NCBI GenBank assembly: GCA_024138025.1
Contig: JAMXBD010000012.1
Span: 930,001-994,000, forward strand
Direction: 5' to 3'
Source of the DNA: Combretum micranthum
Taxonomy: Eukaryota > Streptophyta > Magnoliopsida > Myrtales > Combretaceae
DNA: 64,000 nt
Position 1 is the first letter of the stretch. Every line of letters starts with the position of its first letter. Below the pieces are notes generated by a model, which did no database searches, was not told where the DNA came from, and worked only from the letters and a program-made list of their open reading frames with translations. Made by a program: the position numbers and the translations under genes. Positions 47,531-62,055 of this stretch are shown in pieces.

Positions 47531-48135
47531 CTATACTAGTAAAGTAAAAGCACCTGCTTTGATGTCTTTAGTGTAAATGTTTTTATACTATTAAAACAAA
47601 AGTACCTGCTTTGGTATATTTAGTGTAAATATTTTTAATATAATGTTTATATGTATACTATAAAAACAAAACCACTATCTTTGGTGTTTTTAGTATAAAT
47701 ATTTTTAGTGTAAATGTTTTTAATATAATGTTGTTTTTAGCATATGAGCATAAAATATTTTTCGTATACCTAAAATTATGAAAATTAAATAGGGTTTGAA
47801 TATAATTAAATAAAGTTGAATAGACATAATCTTTTCCTTTTTTAGCATATGAGCGTAAAATATTTTTTATATCCTTGAAATCATGAAATTAAATAGGGTT
47901 TGAATAAAATTAAATAGGGGTTGAATAGACATGGTCCTTTTCGCATAAAATACTTTTGGTATCCCTAAAATCGTGAAATTAAATAGGGTTTGAAAAGAAT
48001 TAAATAGGTGTTGAATAGATATAGTTTTTTCCTTTTTTAGCCTGTAAAATATTTTTGGTATCCTTAAAATCATGAAATTAAATAGATTTTAAATAGGAGT
48101 TGAATAGCCTTAGTATTTTCCTTTTTTAGCCTAAG
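47531..48135. repeat. Two adjacent tandem-repeat blocks
   Basis: Block 1 (about 47531-47735): three units of roughly 60-75 bp with AAAA(G/C)CACCTGCTTTG(G/A)T...TTTAGTGTAAAT. Block 2 (about 47740-48135): about four units of 90-110 bp with GTAAAATATTTTT, AT(C)CCTAAAAT(C)ATGAAATTAAATAG, GGTTTGAAT and GTTGAATAG...TTTTCCTTTTTTAGC. Units differ by small indels, and one lacks the TTTTTTAGC part. An ORF on the - strand (47867-48073) reflects this repetition. Confidence 0.75.
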
Positions 48136-48966
48136 CCAATACCATATTTATACATAACACTTACCCAACATGGAAAAGTTATGAAAAATATAATTGTAAT
48201 TATGATTTGTAATTAACTTTCTAATTTCTGAGACTAATTAAAGTTGTCCTCTTCCAACCTATCAAAACAATATATCTATTTAATTTATATATGTTAGGTT
48301 GTTTTATTTACACATGCATTGCGGGTGCTTCATTTGCTTGTAATAATATATTTTTATTTGAAGAAAAAAATATTTTCAAATAAATTGAGTTCAAAGGAAT
48401 TGAATTGCATCAAGTCAAGTTTGTTCACTACTATTTTAACTCGTGCTCAAATTTTGAAATTTTAAGTTGAATTTTAGCTTGAGTTTATCACGGTATTATA
48501 TCAATTTTGCTCATTTACAACCATAGTTTACAAGATATAAAAATCAAGGAAAACCTAACGTTGTGTTTGGCAATTTTGAATGAAGTAAAAATGAGAAAAA
48601 ATCACTAAGGAAAAAAAAGAATGGAGAAGAAATCGAAGGAAAAATAACTTTTATTTTTTATTTAAATTATTATTTTAGAAGTAGAAGGAAATTAGATGAA
48701 ATGCTTGTATTCTATGAATCCATATTATAGGTAGACTAAAATATCCATTATTTTTTAACTTTATTTGAGGTATTTATATAATTTTACATGCTCCACCTAT
48801 TTCTTTCAAAAAGGAGAAAAAAGAAAACAGAAAAAAAAAAAAAAATCTATGTTAAAGTTATACTAATATGTCCACTTTTCCATCCTTTCCTTAACTTCTA
48901 TTTATTTTATGTACTCAAACATAGATTTGTTTTGATTTTGTGATTTACATAACTCAAAGAGATAGG
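48136..48966. other. AT-rich intergenic DNA
   Basis: No ORF, gene or delimited repeat was recognised, apart from poly-A runs around 48828-48845. Confidence 0.4.
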
Positions 48967-48971
48967 CGGGT

Positions 48972-51900
48972 TGTAAACACCCTGATTTACCCAACTTGAT
49001 TACGATAATCACCAAGAATATAATGAAAAAAAAAAAACCCTTTAAGAAACGTCCTAAAGATCACTTCTGATTTTTTACTATTTAAGAATATTAAAATATG
49101 AATTAAAATAAACATAATTTTGAACTCATTTATAGTTTAAAATTTGATTAAAGGTTTCTCGGACTAGTGAAAGATATCAAAAATAAGATTACTCATCACG
49201 AGGTAATAACTCACTAAATACAAACATATGACTCTAGATATTAAGTAATGAATGAAGAGATAAATTTCTAGAGTTTATTGGTTAGTAAATGATGATCTAT
49301 AAATGAATTGATATGGTTGAAATATACGCGATGCGAATAGAAACTAATCAATATCTACAAAACTAAAACTCAAATAAAATTTTCAATTTCATAGACATGA
49401 ATGCTAAAATGTTCTGAACCTATATAGCTTGAAACTTTAATTTAGCCTACTGGGCTCGGAAATTCTAAAATCCTAAATACTTAATCGTGTAGACCAAAAG
49501 TGTTCTACTAGTAATTTAGAAGCCTTAGACTTAATTTTAGAGATATTGTCTTGAAATAGCAAAAACAATTATAGTCTAATAAATCCTAAATTATATTATA
49601 AAGACAAAAAATAAGTAGCATTTTATGATATGATAAGTTACTAACTAAAGAAATGGTTAAAATGAATATTTCAATATAATAATTATGAAATAAAAAACGT
49701 TATTAAGATTAGAATCGATAAATTCTAATTTAAACTTTAAAGTCTTAAAACTTTAATTGCACAAATTTAAAATGTAATTTAATTGCATAAATTTAAATTG
49801 TAATATTTAATTATATAAAATTAAAATTTCAATATTGTCTAATTGCGTAAACTTAAAAATTTATATTATTTAATCGTTTAAGCTTAAATCATAATAATTA
49901 ACTACATAAACTTAATTTTTAATCGACAAGCTCATAACTTAATTTTACTCAATTGCGTAAGATTAAAATCATATATAATAATTTATAACCATCAACGAAG
50001 TATTATAAATAATCTAGAAGATTACTTAAATGTTTTCATTTATATATGTATATTAAATTTGAATTTTAGTACTATATAAAACCCTAATCGGAAAAATATC
50101 AACCTTAAAGACTTTTAATCGCATAACCTTAAAGTTTAAAATATCAACTTAGAATGATGAATAAAATATTGTAGAATAATTTGAGATGAAGTTTTGATTT
50201 TATCATATCATAATTCACAAACGAATTAACAAATTGATTTTTTTTTCAATTAAGTAAACCACTTCAATTAATGTTTTTATCTTTAATCAATTAAGGAGAC
50301 TTGGAAATTTTCTCTCTATTTACATGCATTGCCATGGGTTGCAAGAAGAATTGGAAATTTTCTTCCTTTCACATGCATGAATCAAGAGGATAAGGCATCA
50401 TTGCACATCTTGACTAAAAGAAGAAGAAGAATCAAGGAAATTTCCAAGAAATCCATGCATTAAAGTCTGAGAAGACCAAGACTTTTCAAACATATTCTTA
50501 ACCATAAAAATCATCTCCTAAACTTTATCCCTTTAGCCATAGAATGTAGACTAGATCCAAGACTATAGTGAAAACCAATCATTGTTGTTTTTTTTAGATT
50601 ATTTTTTCTTCTCCTAATTCCCTTTAAGTTGCCATGAATCATGTGTTCCCCACATCCTCTCACTTTCTTACACTTTTAAACTGCAATAAATAAAAAAAAA
50701 TACTACAAATTCACTCACAAATGCCGTAAACCAAACCCCACAACCCATTGTGTCTCTTTTCCTTTCCTTGTCAAACTAAAACAAACTTTTTCAAGCCCTT
50801 AGAAAATCTCTAAATTAGAAGGAACAACCAATAATCTAGTAATAAAGTGTGAAAGGTAAGGAAGGAAGTCTTTCTAAGTTCTAACTATTATTGTCAATAG
50901 AAAATTCTTCAAAGTTTAAATTAACTATCTTTCTTTTTCTTTCTAGAAAAGACTACTGGGGATATAGAAAGGAAATTCAACTCTTATTCCCTAAAAAGCC
51001 AAGCTAATATATTGTAACCCTATGATTATAGCAGATGACAACAAGAATATCAATTAAAAATAAACTTAGTACTGAGAATTATGGTTCTATAATTTCGATC
51101 ACATAAAGAAAAACCAATATCATGATATAAACTAAGTTTATTTTGGGTAATATAAGCTTTTAAATATAGTAATGAAAGAATTAGATAAAGGAAACCCTAT
51201 ATAGTATTTTGATATGTTTCAATTTAGAATAAAAAATAAAATTATAATAATGTTTTGTTCATAACATATGAGTTAAATCAAGTATAGTTATTATTTAGTA
51301 TAGATTGTGGATTTAGAAAAATAAATAAGAAACAAAATAAATATATATCTACATATATGTTTCAGCCAAGAAGAGAAAAATAGGTACCCATGTTGATTTA
51401 ATTTCAAGATCTATGATTATTTGCTTCATATAAATAGATAAGGGTGATTAGAAGATTAATTAGTTAATAAGAAAAATAAATCATTTAAATAATATGTATA
51501 TATTTCTAAGAAAATAAATAACAAATTAAATTTAGTATAATATATGATATTATAGAATAGGAGAACTTATATTAGTGATTAGATAAGAAATTACATGAAA
51601 ATATAATATATATATATATATATATATACCTATGCATTTACCCCCACAGTCCCTTAGGAGAAAGGAAAGAAAAATATTTAGTTTATAAAATTTAAGTATA
51701 TTATTAAAAAGTAAATGAAAAGAGCTTTCAAATACTATTTATATGTTTAAAACGGAATAAAAATGAATATATTACGTTTAGTTTAAGAATAAGTGGTTAA
51801 AATTAAGTTTAAAATCATTTAGGACATTTTTTTCTAGTAATTGAAATTTTAGATGAATCAAATTGACTAGATAGAAGAAATCATGATAAATAGTCCTCAT

Positions 51901-54900
51901 AAGCTTTAAAATGACTATTTAAGTGTTAAAATAGGATTAGAAATCAGAAAATAATAATAAGTCTAGTAAAATATAAATTTAGGACACATAAGCATAAATA
52001 AGAATATATATTCAATTATCTCTATCAAGATATGATTGTTCTTAAATTCATTTAGGAGAAAATATAGGATAATTTTATTTGATTTCATGAATGGTTAATA
52101 TATAGGTTAAAGATGAATATTTGATAAATAATTACTAGATAGATTTGAAAAAAAAATATATATATATATATATACACATATATGAAGATTTCTGTCCTTA
52201 TATATAATAGTAGTAGTGGTAGTAGTAATTATATGACTATATATTTATAAAAATTTACATGTGAGTAAGATTATCATATTTTTAGAAAGATAGATTATCT
52301 TGGTAATTTAACAAAAATATTCCTTTATGAATTATCATGTTCGACTAAATAGAAAAGAAAGAGAGATCATGATTATTCTAGGACTAAATATGTAATAATT
52401 GACATATCATAAAAAAGAAGTTATTGAGAGAAAAATTTATTAATTAGAACAATTAAGAAAAATAAATTATTTATGAATTTCCATGAGTTTTGAGCTAATT
52501 AAAAATTAGAAGAATTCATATTAAATTAGTTACAAGTCATAATATGGTGATAACATTGAATTAAAAAAAAAAAAGGAAATATATAGATGTACATAATTAC
52601 ATTGTTTCAGCTTTATGAAGAAATTAGGATTTCAAAACTTAATTTATAATATTTCAAGTATATATTAATTATTATAATGACCCAGAATCAAGTAATTAAA
52701 CTTAAGGGAAATATATACCTAGGTTAAGATATAGGTTTTAGTCTACCCATGATATTGAGGTTACAAAGTGTAGAGAATAATACAAACCATCTAGATCTAA
52801 TGTAGAATAATACTAACCATATAAATCTTTAAATAGTATGATCATATTAAATAAAGATGCATACTTAAAATAAGATCAAGAGAAGCACAATAAAAATAAA
52901 TATAAGTGAAATAACCCCAAATGCTAAGATAATCTAAGTAGTCAAATGTAAATTAATTTGTGGGAAATAAGAGGAAATTTTGAGCCAAATTAAAACAAAA
53001 AAATATATAATAAAATAAAGTAAGCTAGACTATTCAACTGAGTAAATTAAATGAAATACATGATATGGTTAGTGAATTAATAAATTTAAGCTAAAAATTG
53101 ATTTCAATTGGGAAATAGAGGTTAAACCATATAAGTTCCCCATTTCATTATACCAAATAAATCAATCAAACCTAAATACCAACTTAGCCATCCACCAAAA
53201 TTACAATCACCAAATTTTCCTATTTTTTCTCAATTTCAATAATTCTCTAGAAATTCAATATCTAAATTTCTCAACACCCTAAATTTTAATCAAATATCCA
53301 TCCAACCACCTAATTGATTAAATTTATTTCACCATCTTCAAATTTTCTAAATTAAAATTCCTAAAATAATCTACCTATTTCCTAAGTCTATTTGACATCT
53401 AATCACATCTTAAGACCCCAATCAAATTGCTAATACAACCCACTAACCATTTTAGCTCTAAACCCTCATAAAATCTTCTAGAACCTTCATATTACTATTT
53501 TTATCCTAAATAATTTTCAGCATAATTTTTATTCAAATATTGTTATTTTGCCAACCCATAAAACTCTAAAACATTCTTTATATTACCAACTAATGTCATT
53601 ATTTTTGTCCTACCTTCTTTTTACAAAATGAAACCCTAATGCATCCTAAAGTAGCCATCACTTTACATTTCATTCTAGCAGAAAATTTCATCTCGTTTTT
53701 CTCTCAAAACTAACCTTAAAATACTACAAACCCCTTTCCTTTATCAATACCATAATAGGTACTAAGTCTTTTATGTTTTATGTCTTCTTTAAGTCACCTA
53801 AAGCCACTATTAATCTCCATTTTTCCTTTTGAAAATAGGTGTTTATCAAGAGAAATCTTGGATTAGAGGCAAAAGGAGCTTCACCAAATTCCTAGGAGTA
53901 GGATAGTGAGGGTTCAAAGCTTGTTTTGCTACCACAAGTGAGTTGTTTAATTAGATAGTGTGATTAGTGAAATATATTACTAAATAATATGTTGTAATAC
54001 TAAAAATACAAAATATGCAATTTTTGTTTTATATGAAATATCACGTGTTACTTGGTTTAGTGAAAATGTGTTGATATTGGCATCATTTATGTATTGTTTA
54101 GTGGATTTACGGTGTAAATGTGGTTAAAATAAATTAACATGTTATGTAATCTGTTTTGATGTGTTCTATATGATTTTGCAATGATTTTTCTTGATGAAAA
54201 TTGAATAAAAACAATAATATATTTGCTAGACAAAAATAAAAGTATTGTTTTCCATGATATGTAATGTTGGTTGGGGTATTAAACAAATTTATTTTCATGT
54301 AAAATTTATAGAAATGATAGTATATCATCTTAGGATATAAACTGGAAGGTTTCATAATTTTTCATATTTATTTATTATTTTTAAAGGCCTAATAGGCGTA
54401 TTTATTGATAAAAATAAATAAAATACCAATTGTAATTATTTTTTCACGAAACTTTTAGAAATGATGTTCAAAAGGTGTATATATGATGTGGAAATTTTTA
54501 GAATTTTTTTAAGATCATTTAATATTTTTTCGAGATTTTTCTTTTTCGGATGTACAGTGAAAAACGTTGTTTGAACCAGACTTCTTGCATAGGCCGAACC
54601 AGTCTGTTTTATTTTTCCTTTTCCAATGAAACTACAATGATTTGAAAGCTTAGGATGTGTAGTTTTTATATCAAAACCGAACCTGACTGAAAAGCACAAA
54701 GATCAAGGTGAACCAGTCCAAAAACAAACCGATGCGCAGACCTCCCCTGTTTTCTAGCTCTGTTTTCTTTGAAAAATTTGTGAAATCTAAATGTAATTAA
54801 ATTTAATAATTATCAAACTAGCTTGATTGATGTATAGTTAGTAATAATTAGTTATTTTAGGCATATTTTGATTTATTAGGCTTTTTGTTAAATTAAAATT

Positions 54901-57900
54901 GGATATATATATATAGGTTAGCATACTAAATTAGCTTAATTAGGTATAAAATAGATTTTAATTGTAAAGTTGGGTAATTGAATAAAGTATGAGACTAAGT
55001 TAATACAACTAAATTATTATGAGCTTTAGTAGCTAAATTGGGCTATTATACAGGCTTAATAGGACAAAATATACTAAACCGAGTTATAATAGGTTTTGAT
55101 TAACTAATTGGGCTTAAAATAGGTAATCAGCAATTAAATGGATTCGACAAATATCATGAGCTATAAAATTTAATTATTAAATATTCTAGGATTAAATGGG
55201 CTAAAATGGGCCAAGATAGTAAAAATAGGTCTAGCTTTACCTAAATGACCTAAAATTGACTTAAAAATGAATTTATGTATAACTGGGCTAATATTAATAA
55301 TTTTGGGTTTTAATAATTGGTTATGGGCTTTAATAATTGGTTATGAGCTTAAATTCTAAAATAAAATCCAAATTGACTAAATACCTACAAACAAACTTAA
55401 TTAGATAAAATTGGTTTAGAAATACTACCTTAGGCCCAAGAACATAATTTCTAGCCAACTAGGTCTATTTGTACTAAATAGGCCCAAATTGAATTCTAAT
55501 AAGTTTTCCCTAGCCATTTAGGGCATAAACATCCAAAATATAGACAATACCTAACTTTTGCTTCATGAGCTTAAATTCCATAATATGAGCCCAATACCCG
55601 TACTTATTCCAATTGGACCGATTTCCAAAATATTTAAGCTCATTATCAATTCCAGGTATTGAAATATCTAATTGGGCTCAAATCATTTCTATTGGCCCAA
55701 AAGCCCTAAAGTATCCTTAGTGGGCCTATATAGGGTATCAGAAGGCCTAATAGCTTAATTTAGGGTCTAAATTATATTCCAATTGGGCTTGAGCATAATT
55801 CTTAGGTCCCATAACCAATACTACTCTAATTGGACCTAAATTCAAAATAAAGCTCGATTCTAGCTAATTTAATATTTATATTCCTTAATGGGCTCAATTC
55901 TTAAACCTTAAAGCCTATTACCCTAAAAAGTTAAACACTTAGATAATTTCTTATTGGGCCTAACCTAGGATCCCTAAAGGCCCAATACATCTAAATAATA
56001 TATCCAATTTCCGAATTCTATGGACTTAGTCTAAATTATCTAAGCCTAATTATCCTAATTAGATCTAACTCAATTATAAACTAAAGACCTTATATCACAT
56101 AAGGCCTTACGTTATATTGACTAATCAATGTGACTTGAATCATTAGTTTGTATACTCAATACTTATATAAATTAATCTTTCTTAACAGATATTCAATCAA
56201 CCTATTGTCTTACTTGTGATCTTCTACAGTCTACTGTTTTGATATTAGGTATGCAGTAACATGCGTGTTGTTTGCCTAGGATAGGCATTCTCAAATGGAC
56301 TTAACTTAAAGATGACCTAATAACTAAATGTGCTGATTGTGCATGTGTCATTTAATCCGGGCCGGGGAGCAACAACCTTATTAGGTAAATGCCAGCACGA
56401 TAGTTGGGTGCTTAGGACATCGTTGGTGGTTCGACTGGTAGTTGATAGGGTAAACGATATCGGGATAACGTCCATTTATGTTCGGTGAGAAGTTGTATAT
56501 GTAGTTCATGACTATTGATGTTGATTGAGCTGCATATCACTATGGATTGAAATAAATGGAGATGCATACAACAGTGAACCCTAGACGAGGCTACTATGTA
56601 GAATGTTCCTCTAGGTGATTAAGGTATTTGGCCTGCCTTAATCAACCCCCCGAGTAGTTGCTGCTACTTAGAACCTCCAGATTCCTATGGCTTGTTGCCT
56701 GGAGTGTGAGTGCTCGCGTGTTATTTGAATCACCTTAAATAATAAACATAAAATGTTGACTGTTATATTGCATGTAGTTTAGGCATGTGTGTCATATCGC
56801 ATGTGGTTACGTTACTATGTACTGGGCTTCGGCTCACATTTGTTATTTTTCAAGTATTGATGGTTTTGATAACGAGTATTATGATGACACGGGGTAGGGA
56901 CCGACTTTGAGGAGTTGCTGGATGAGGTTAGTGATTAGGATTATGGTTCACATCTTAATTTTATTTGGACTTTCATTTTCAGACTTTTTATCATCTTTTG
57001 GGCATAGCTGAGAGCCCTAGATTTGTATTAGAACTTCTAATATTTTTCAAATACTTTCTTTACAGTTGATATCTCCTTTGGATGTTTAAGGAAACTTTTG
57101 AGACTAATGTTATCAAATGCTATCAGATGTTATCTTTTATGATTGGCTTACTCATGAGAGTAGCTTTTTATTAGATATCTTATAAAATCTACATTTTCCA
57201 TTGCATCATTTAAAGTTTTCAAAACTAAATAAATGATTTCTAAATATAAAATTGGCTAGCAAATGAATTAGATAAACTAATCTTTTAGGTTTGCCTTTGT
57301 GTATGACGCTCCATCGTTATACGTGGCGAAACTGGACATGTCTTAACCCTAGTTGGGGCATGACAATAAGTCTATATATCGATTAATTGTAAAATAATGA
57401 ATTAAAAGTGAGTTTGAACACTGCAATTTGATAAAGTACACATTAAGAAAGGAAATGAGCTTGAAGTAAGAATTGAAGGCACAAAATAAAGAGAATCAAC
57501 ATCCTTAGGATACCTTTTAGATCCTTAGAAAAACATGGAGAAAAACTTACAAAATGATTAATTTAACATGATAATTGAAAACTACACTCTATAAGCTTTT
57601 CAACGCTTATTCATATGTGAAAGTCCAAGTTAAAATGAGTACAATAGTCCTAATTTAAGATGACACAAGTAAAATAGGTATTTAGCATCATTCATGGTAC
57701 TTTTTCTAAATAAACTAAGTTTATATGATCTTCATAGTCCCACTTGAGAAAAATAAGCCTTACAAGCTTTAAAATGATTATCCATATGATAAAACCAGAT
57801 CAAGAATGTGAAAATGGAATTAGAAACATTAAAACCCGAGTTTAGGACATTTAAGCACCAATTGGATTTATTACAAAGCTATATGTATAATAATGAGTGA

Positions 57901-59228
57901 TTATTATTTCATTTCATATGAGGTATTGAGTCCGTGTTCTCAAGTCCCAAGTATTTCCAAAGGTTGTATCAAGTGAACAATAGTGCTTAGGCGAGGGAGT
58001 TCTAATGATCTAATATTTGCTTATGCTTGATACTGCTTATTGTTATGTTGGTTATATTGCTTATCTGTTGAATGACTGATTATTGTATATGTAATAACCT
58101 GCATGATCGCCAGAATAAAATGGATAACTTTAAATATTCAACTAAATTAATTGGATATATTCATCGCATGTGATTGAAACCCTTATAAGATATGTCCCAG
58201 ATTTGTAATTGAAAGTATTTTCAAAATGTACCTCTAAAGAAATATGACTTGGAGTATCTGAAGTCGCTTTTTTTGTCTTTGAAATTGTTGAGTTCTACTA
58301 AAATGGTTTATGAAATGAACTTAAGACATTTTCGAGTAATGTTTTGATAGTGGATGTTGCCCAAGTCGAGGTCTACTTGTCATGTGATGATGGTATATGT
58401 TGCATGAGTTGGGATCTACTTGTTATATTCACCAATATTGGGTGATAGATACGTTGAGATAATTTTAAATATTAACCAAAATAAAATATATGTTGGGGAA
58501 TATTTGCTTTTTACCAATGATAGGTAAGCATTGGGTTTGTCTGGGTGGACATTGTCGCTAGACCGCTCTGTTCGAATAAGATAGGGTTTCCTATGCGGGT
58601 AAGTATAAGACAAAACTAATATATAAACAGCGCAAATCTACATCGTCTACGGCTTTAGACTTCCATAGATGTGTTGCTTTCATTCATCATGTGTGATTTA
58701 TATCGTGTGTACATAGATTTGCATGAATGTTAATTTAATGCTTGATAACTTGCGTGATCAATAGTAGTGAGGAACAAACTTACTAAGCCATGGTTTTGCT
58801 CACACGCATACAATTTCTGTACAGAAATATTACATGCTAAGACTGGGCTAAGATTATGTGGAGAGTACTTTGTCGTTGGACTTTGTGAAGATAGAAGAAT
58901 AAATTACATGTAAAACGAACTTAGAAAATAAATTAGACAAATGGCATAATCTTTTGAGGCCTTGTAGTATGTAAGTTAAAAACCCCAGTTTTAGTATTTG
59001 ATAGGGGATATCGATTCTCTGTGATTCTAGTGAATTATGGAATATTGGTTTCCTCAATATGTTTAAATAAAAAAAATTATATATATGATTAATTAAATTA
59101 TATAAAGTAATTAAATAAATAAAGTCTTATAATTTCTAGCTTACAAGACGATTCTCATATTGTGAGTGCACATGTGGTATGATAATTTTAGAATAATTCT
59201 ACTAGAGGCCCTTATTTGGTTCGTGACA
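48972..59228 (+). mobile_element. Probable giant LTR (gypsy-type), interrupted by a second one
   Basis: The start is TGTAAACACCCTG and the proposed end is GGTTCGTGACA. The flanks CGGGT (48967-48971) and CAGGT (59229-59233) match at four of five bases. Excluding the nested insertion 52917-57365 and one of its 5-bp duplications it is about 5.8 kb, similar to the 5.6-kb insertion at 9990-15607. No protein domain is visible. The part after 57371 includes GTCTGGGTGGACATTGTCGC and ACTTACTAAGCCATGG-type motifs, as in long plant LTRs. The termini are inferred and the 3' end is the weaker call. Confidence 0.45.
52917..57365 (+). mobile_element. 4.4-kb LTR-like element with exact 5-bp TSD (probable solo LTR)
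   Basis: The start TGAAATAACCCCAA and end TTGGGGCATGACA are inverted-type LTR ends. The exact pentamer ATAAG flanks it (52912-52916 and 57366-57370). The early part resembles the 5' end of the 9990-15607 insertion (CCCCAAA...TAAG...TTAATTTG). The 56300-56830 stretch is related, in reverse orientation, to 29200-29700. No gag or pol, and no internal primer-binding site, was seen, so a solo LTR from recombination is the simplest explanation. The region around 55000-56100 is unusually rich in TGGGCTTAA/AGGCCCAATT-like motifs. Confidence 0.6.
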
Positions 59229-59233
59229 CAGGT

Positions 59234-61300
59234 GGCCCTTGAATTATCTATTTTTTGTAACACTATCCATTGAGGGTGTATCATATACTGCATGCAGTCC
59301 CATAATTATATTTAGTATACTCTTAATGGAGAGTGTTGCAAACACGTATCTATTTTTCCATAACTTGCACATCTTCACCCTTAACGGTTCTCTTTTAGGT
59401 AAGTAGAATATTTGAGTTTAGTCAGTTACAACCTGAGATATTACTGAAGCAACAAAAGTTTACGATGTATATTTGTTTTGTGTACTATTTTTTAAGACAA
59501 GAGTGCGAGAGAGAAAAAAAAAATAAAGAGTTCACATATCATAAATAAAAACAACTCAAAACATGTGAATTTAAAATAATTAAATATTAAAAATTTATAA
59601 ATATATTCCTCAACAGTTAAATGTATACCGATAGATTTCTTAAAGTTTCAATGTGCGATTAAACCTCATTATAGCATCTGAAAATACACAAATAGTACTC
59701 GTCTTAATTAAAAAAAGGAAAAAAAACCATATATTTTTAGATAGCGTTGGTTTATGAATTATTTACAATTTTCAAAATTTATAAAAGCTAGAACCACACT
59801 TTTAAAGCCTATGAGATCTATTCGTATCTTACCAATCATATAGGAGATCTATTTGCAAGTATATTGTATGCAAGTCAACGTATTCCTAAATATCCACTCA
59901 TCCATAAGATTATACCTATAGTAATATAATATAATCCAAATTAATTAATAAAATAATAACCAAAAGGCTACAACTTTTACGAAAAACAAACTTTTGGATT
60001 TAAATAACCAGGAAGGAAATTTCTTCCATTCCTTTATTTTTTTTAGGACAACTATTGAAGGCATCTTATTAGAGGTATATGGGGCGAGTGCGATACTAGA
60101 GTTTATGATCCCCAGAAGAGGTGTGATTCAGTTAATGTTGATCAGGTATAAAATTTGCTTGAGATGTTTAAACTGTTAAAAATTTATCTTAAAATTTTAG
60201 AATTATAATAATATTATAAAAAAATTTACGAATTTCAGTATTCCATGTAGTATTTTATATCCTATAGAGCCGATATGCTATAAATTATAAGTTTTTAGAA
60301 TGACACATGATAAGTTCTAAAAACTACATTTTTAGAATAGGATATGAGTAAATCTCATCCACAAACCATACATATCTATTCACCCCGATTTAGGAGTCAT
60401 TACCTTGAAGAAGTTATAGTGTAAAAGTCAATATATCTTTATCCGATTTATATTTATAATTTATTTATATTATATCTATATTATATCTATTTGGTTAATG
60501 TTAGAAATTCTTAGATTTTACAAAAAAACAAATCTTCCATGTTAAACTAATTTTCAAATCAAGATCTTCTAAACATGATAGAAACAATCAAAACTATAAT
60601 GGTTTTGATACATGCCATTGTCCATGATTTTGAATTCCAATCAAGAAAAGAAAATCTGTTCGATTTTGTCTTGGTGATTTTTTCTCACTCTACCTTTTTC
60701 TTTTCTGTTTCTCTTTTGATGGTGGAGAATGAAAAAAATTATTCTGTAATGAAAAGTCAGGATGCTTTTCTTTTAACTATCATATATAAATAAGGAGAGT
60801 GAAGGGATTTAAAACCCTATGACTTAAAATTACCATTATGCTCAAATAACCATTATATTGAACTTTTCATATTAGAGTCATACCATAAGTCACATGGGCC
60901 ATTAATGTTAAAATAATTTAACAATCTCCCACTTGGCCCATATTACGACATGATGAATCAATTACCAATAAAAGTGCACCATATTTAGAGTTCATCAAAT
61001 CAGAATTCTCAATTGAATTAAAATGGTTGGATCATGGCGGTCACACATCTTTTAATGACATGATTCCTTCCATGTATCACATGATCATTATAATTCATAA
61101 TAACTTAACCGAGGAACATTAAAACTTTAAATTGTCATTTCCAAATATGCTACTAGTTATCTCATAAACAATAACTGTATACAACCTGATGTAGATAACA
61201 AAAGAGCAAGCAAAACCATAACTTTAACTGAATTCATAAGTGTCATAATAATACGAGCAGTACAACCATATGTATATATATTTATACATTAACCATCAAA
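59234..61300. other. AT-rich intergenic DNA, grading into copia 3' flank
   Basis: No gene. The right part (about 60790-61300), with AATCTCCCACTTGGCCCATATTA, has the style of the 3' region or LTR of the adjoining copia element, but with only one end in the window I cannot fix the LTR limits. The ORFs at 59994-60179 and 60575-60793 are not supported as genes. Confidence 0.4.
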
Positions 61301-61304
61301 TCTG

Positions 61305-62028
61305 TGAGGACCTGTCTAAAATGCCCATCCGTTCAACATGTCCAGTAAACGTTTTCGATGGCAAACCTTTAGTTAACGGTCGCTATCATCAGTTCAGTAC
61401 TAATATGCTCAATTGACACTCTTTGGTTTTGCACTTCTTCCTTAACAGATAAGTATTTCAAATCCATGTGTTTCGCACCCTTAGAATACCTATCATTCTT
61501 AGAGAAGAAAACAGCTGCAGAATTATCACAATAAATTCTTAACGGCTTATCTATACTGTCGACTAAATCAAGCCTTAAGATAAAATTCCGCAACCACAAT
61601 GCATGAATAGTGGCCTCAAAGCATGCCACAAATTCAGCCTCCATAGTGGAAGTAGCAATGACAGACTGCTTCCCACTCTTCCATGAAACTGCTCCTCCAG
61701 CCAACAGAAACATGTAACCAAATGTAGATTTCCTCGAGTCTACACATCCAGCATAATCTGAATCCGAATAGCCCACTACTTCAAGATGACTTGACCTTTT
61801 ATAAGTAAGCATATAATCCTTGGTGCCTTGTAAGTACCTAAGTACTTTCTTTGCAGCTTTCCAATGATCTATTCTAGGATTACTTTGATATCGGCCTAAC
61901 ATTCCTACAGCGAAACTAATATCTGGCGAGTGCATGTCTGAGCATACATCAAGCTTCCAACCAGTGATGCATAGGAATGGATTCCATTGATTTTCGTTCC
62001 AAATCATTCTTTGGACATTGCAATTCAC
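61305..62028 (-). pseudogene. Copia RNase H domain, frameshifted at the C-terminus
   Basis: The frame includes PDISFAVGMLGRYQSNPRID, HWKAAKKVLRYLQGTKDYML, YSDSDYAGCVDSRKSTFGY, STMEAEFVACFEA and YCDNSAAV, with the Asp-Glu-Asp catalytic pattern of RNase H. The normal ending (LTKGLPSKTFTGH...) is present but one base out of frame from about 61378, so the polyprotein would stop early at 61369. Another single-base shift lies near 61975 (PYASLVGSLMYAQ is split). Confidence 0.88.
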
Positions 62029-62055
62029 TGAACTTGTCCCCTTTCTGAATTGGAA

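Noticed and set aside
48972..57365. Single element from TGTAAACACCC to GGGGCATGACA
   Set aside because: The flanking pentamers CGGGT and ATAAG do not match, whereas pairing 52917 with 57365 gives an exact duplication; a nested pair fits better.
59994..60793. Short ORFs near the right copia element
   Set aside because: Fewer than 75 codons, AT-driven composition, no domain or conserved motif.
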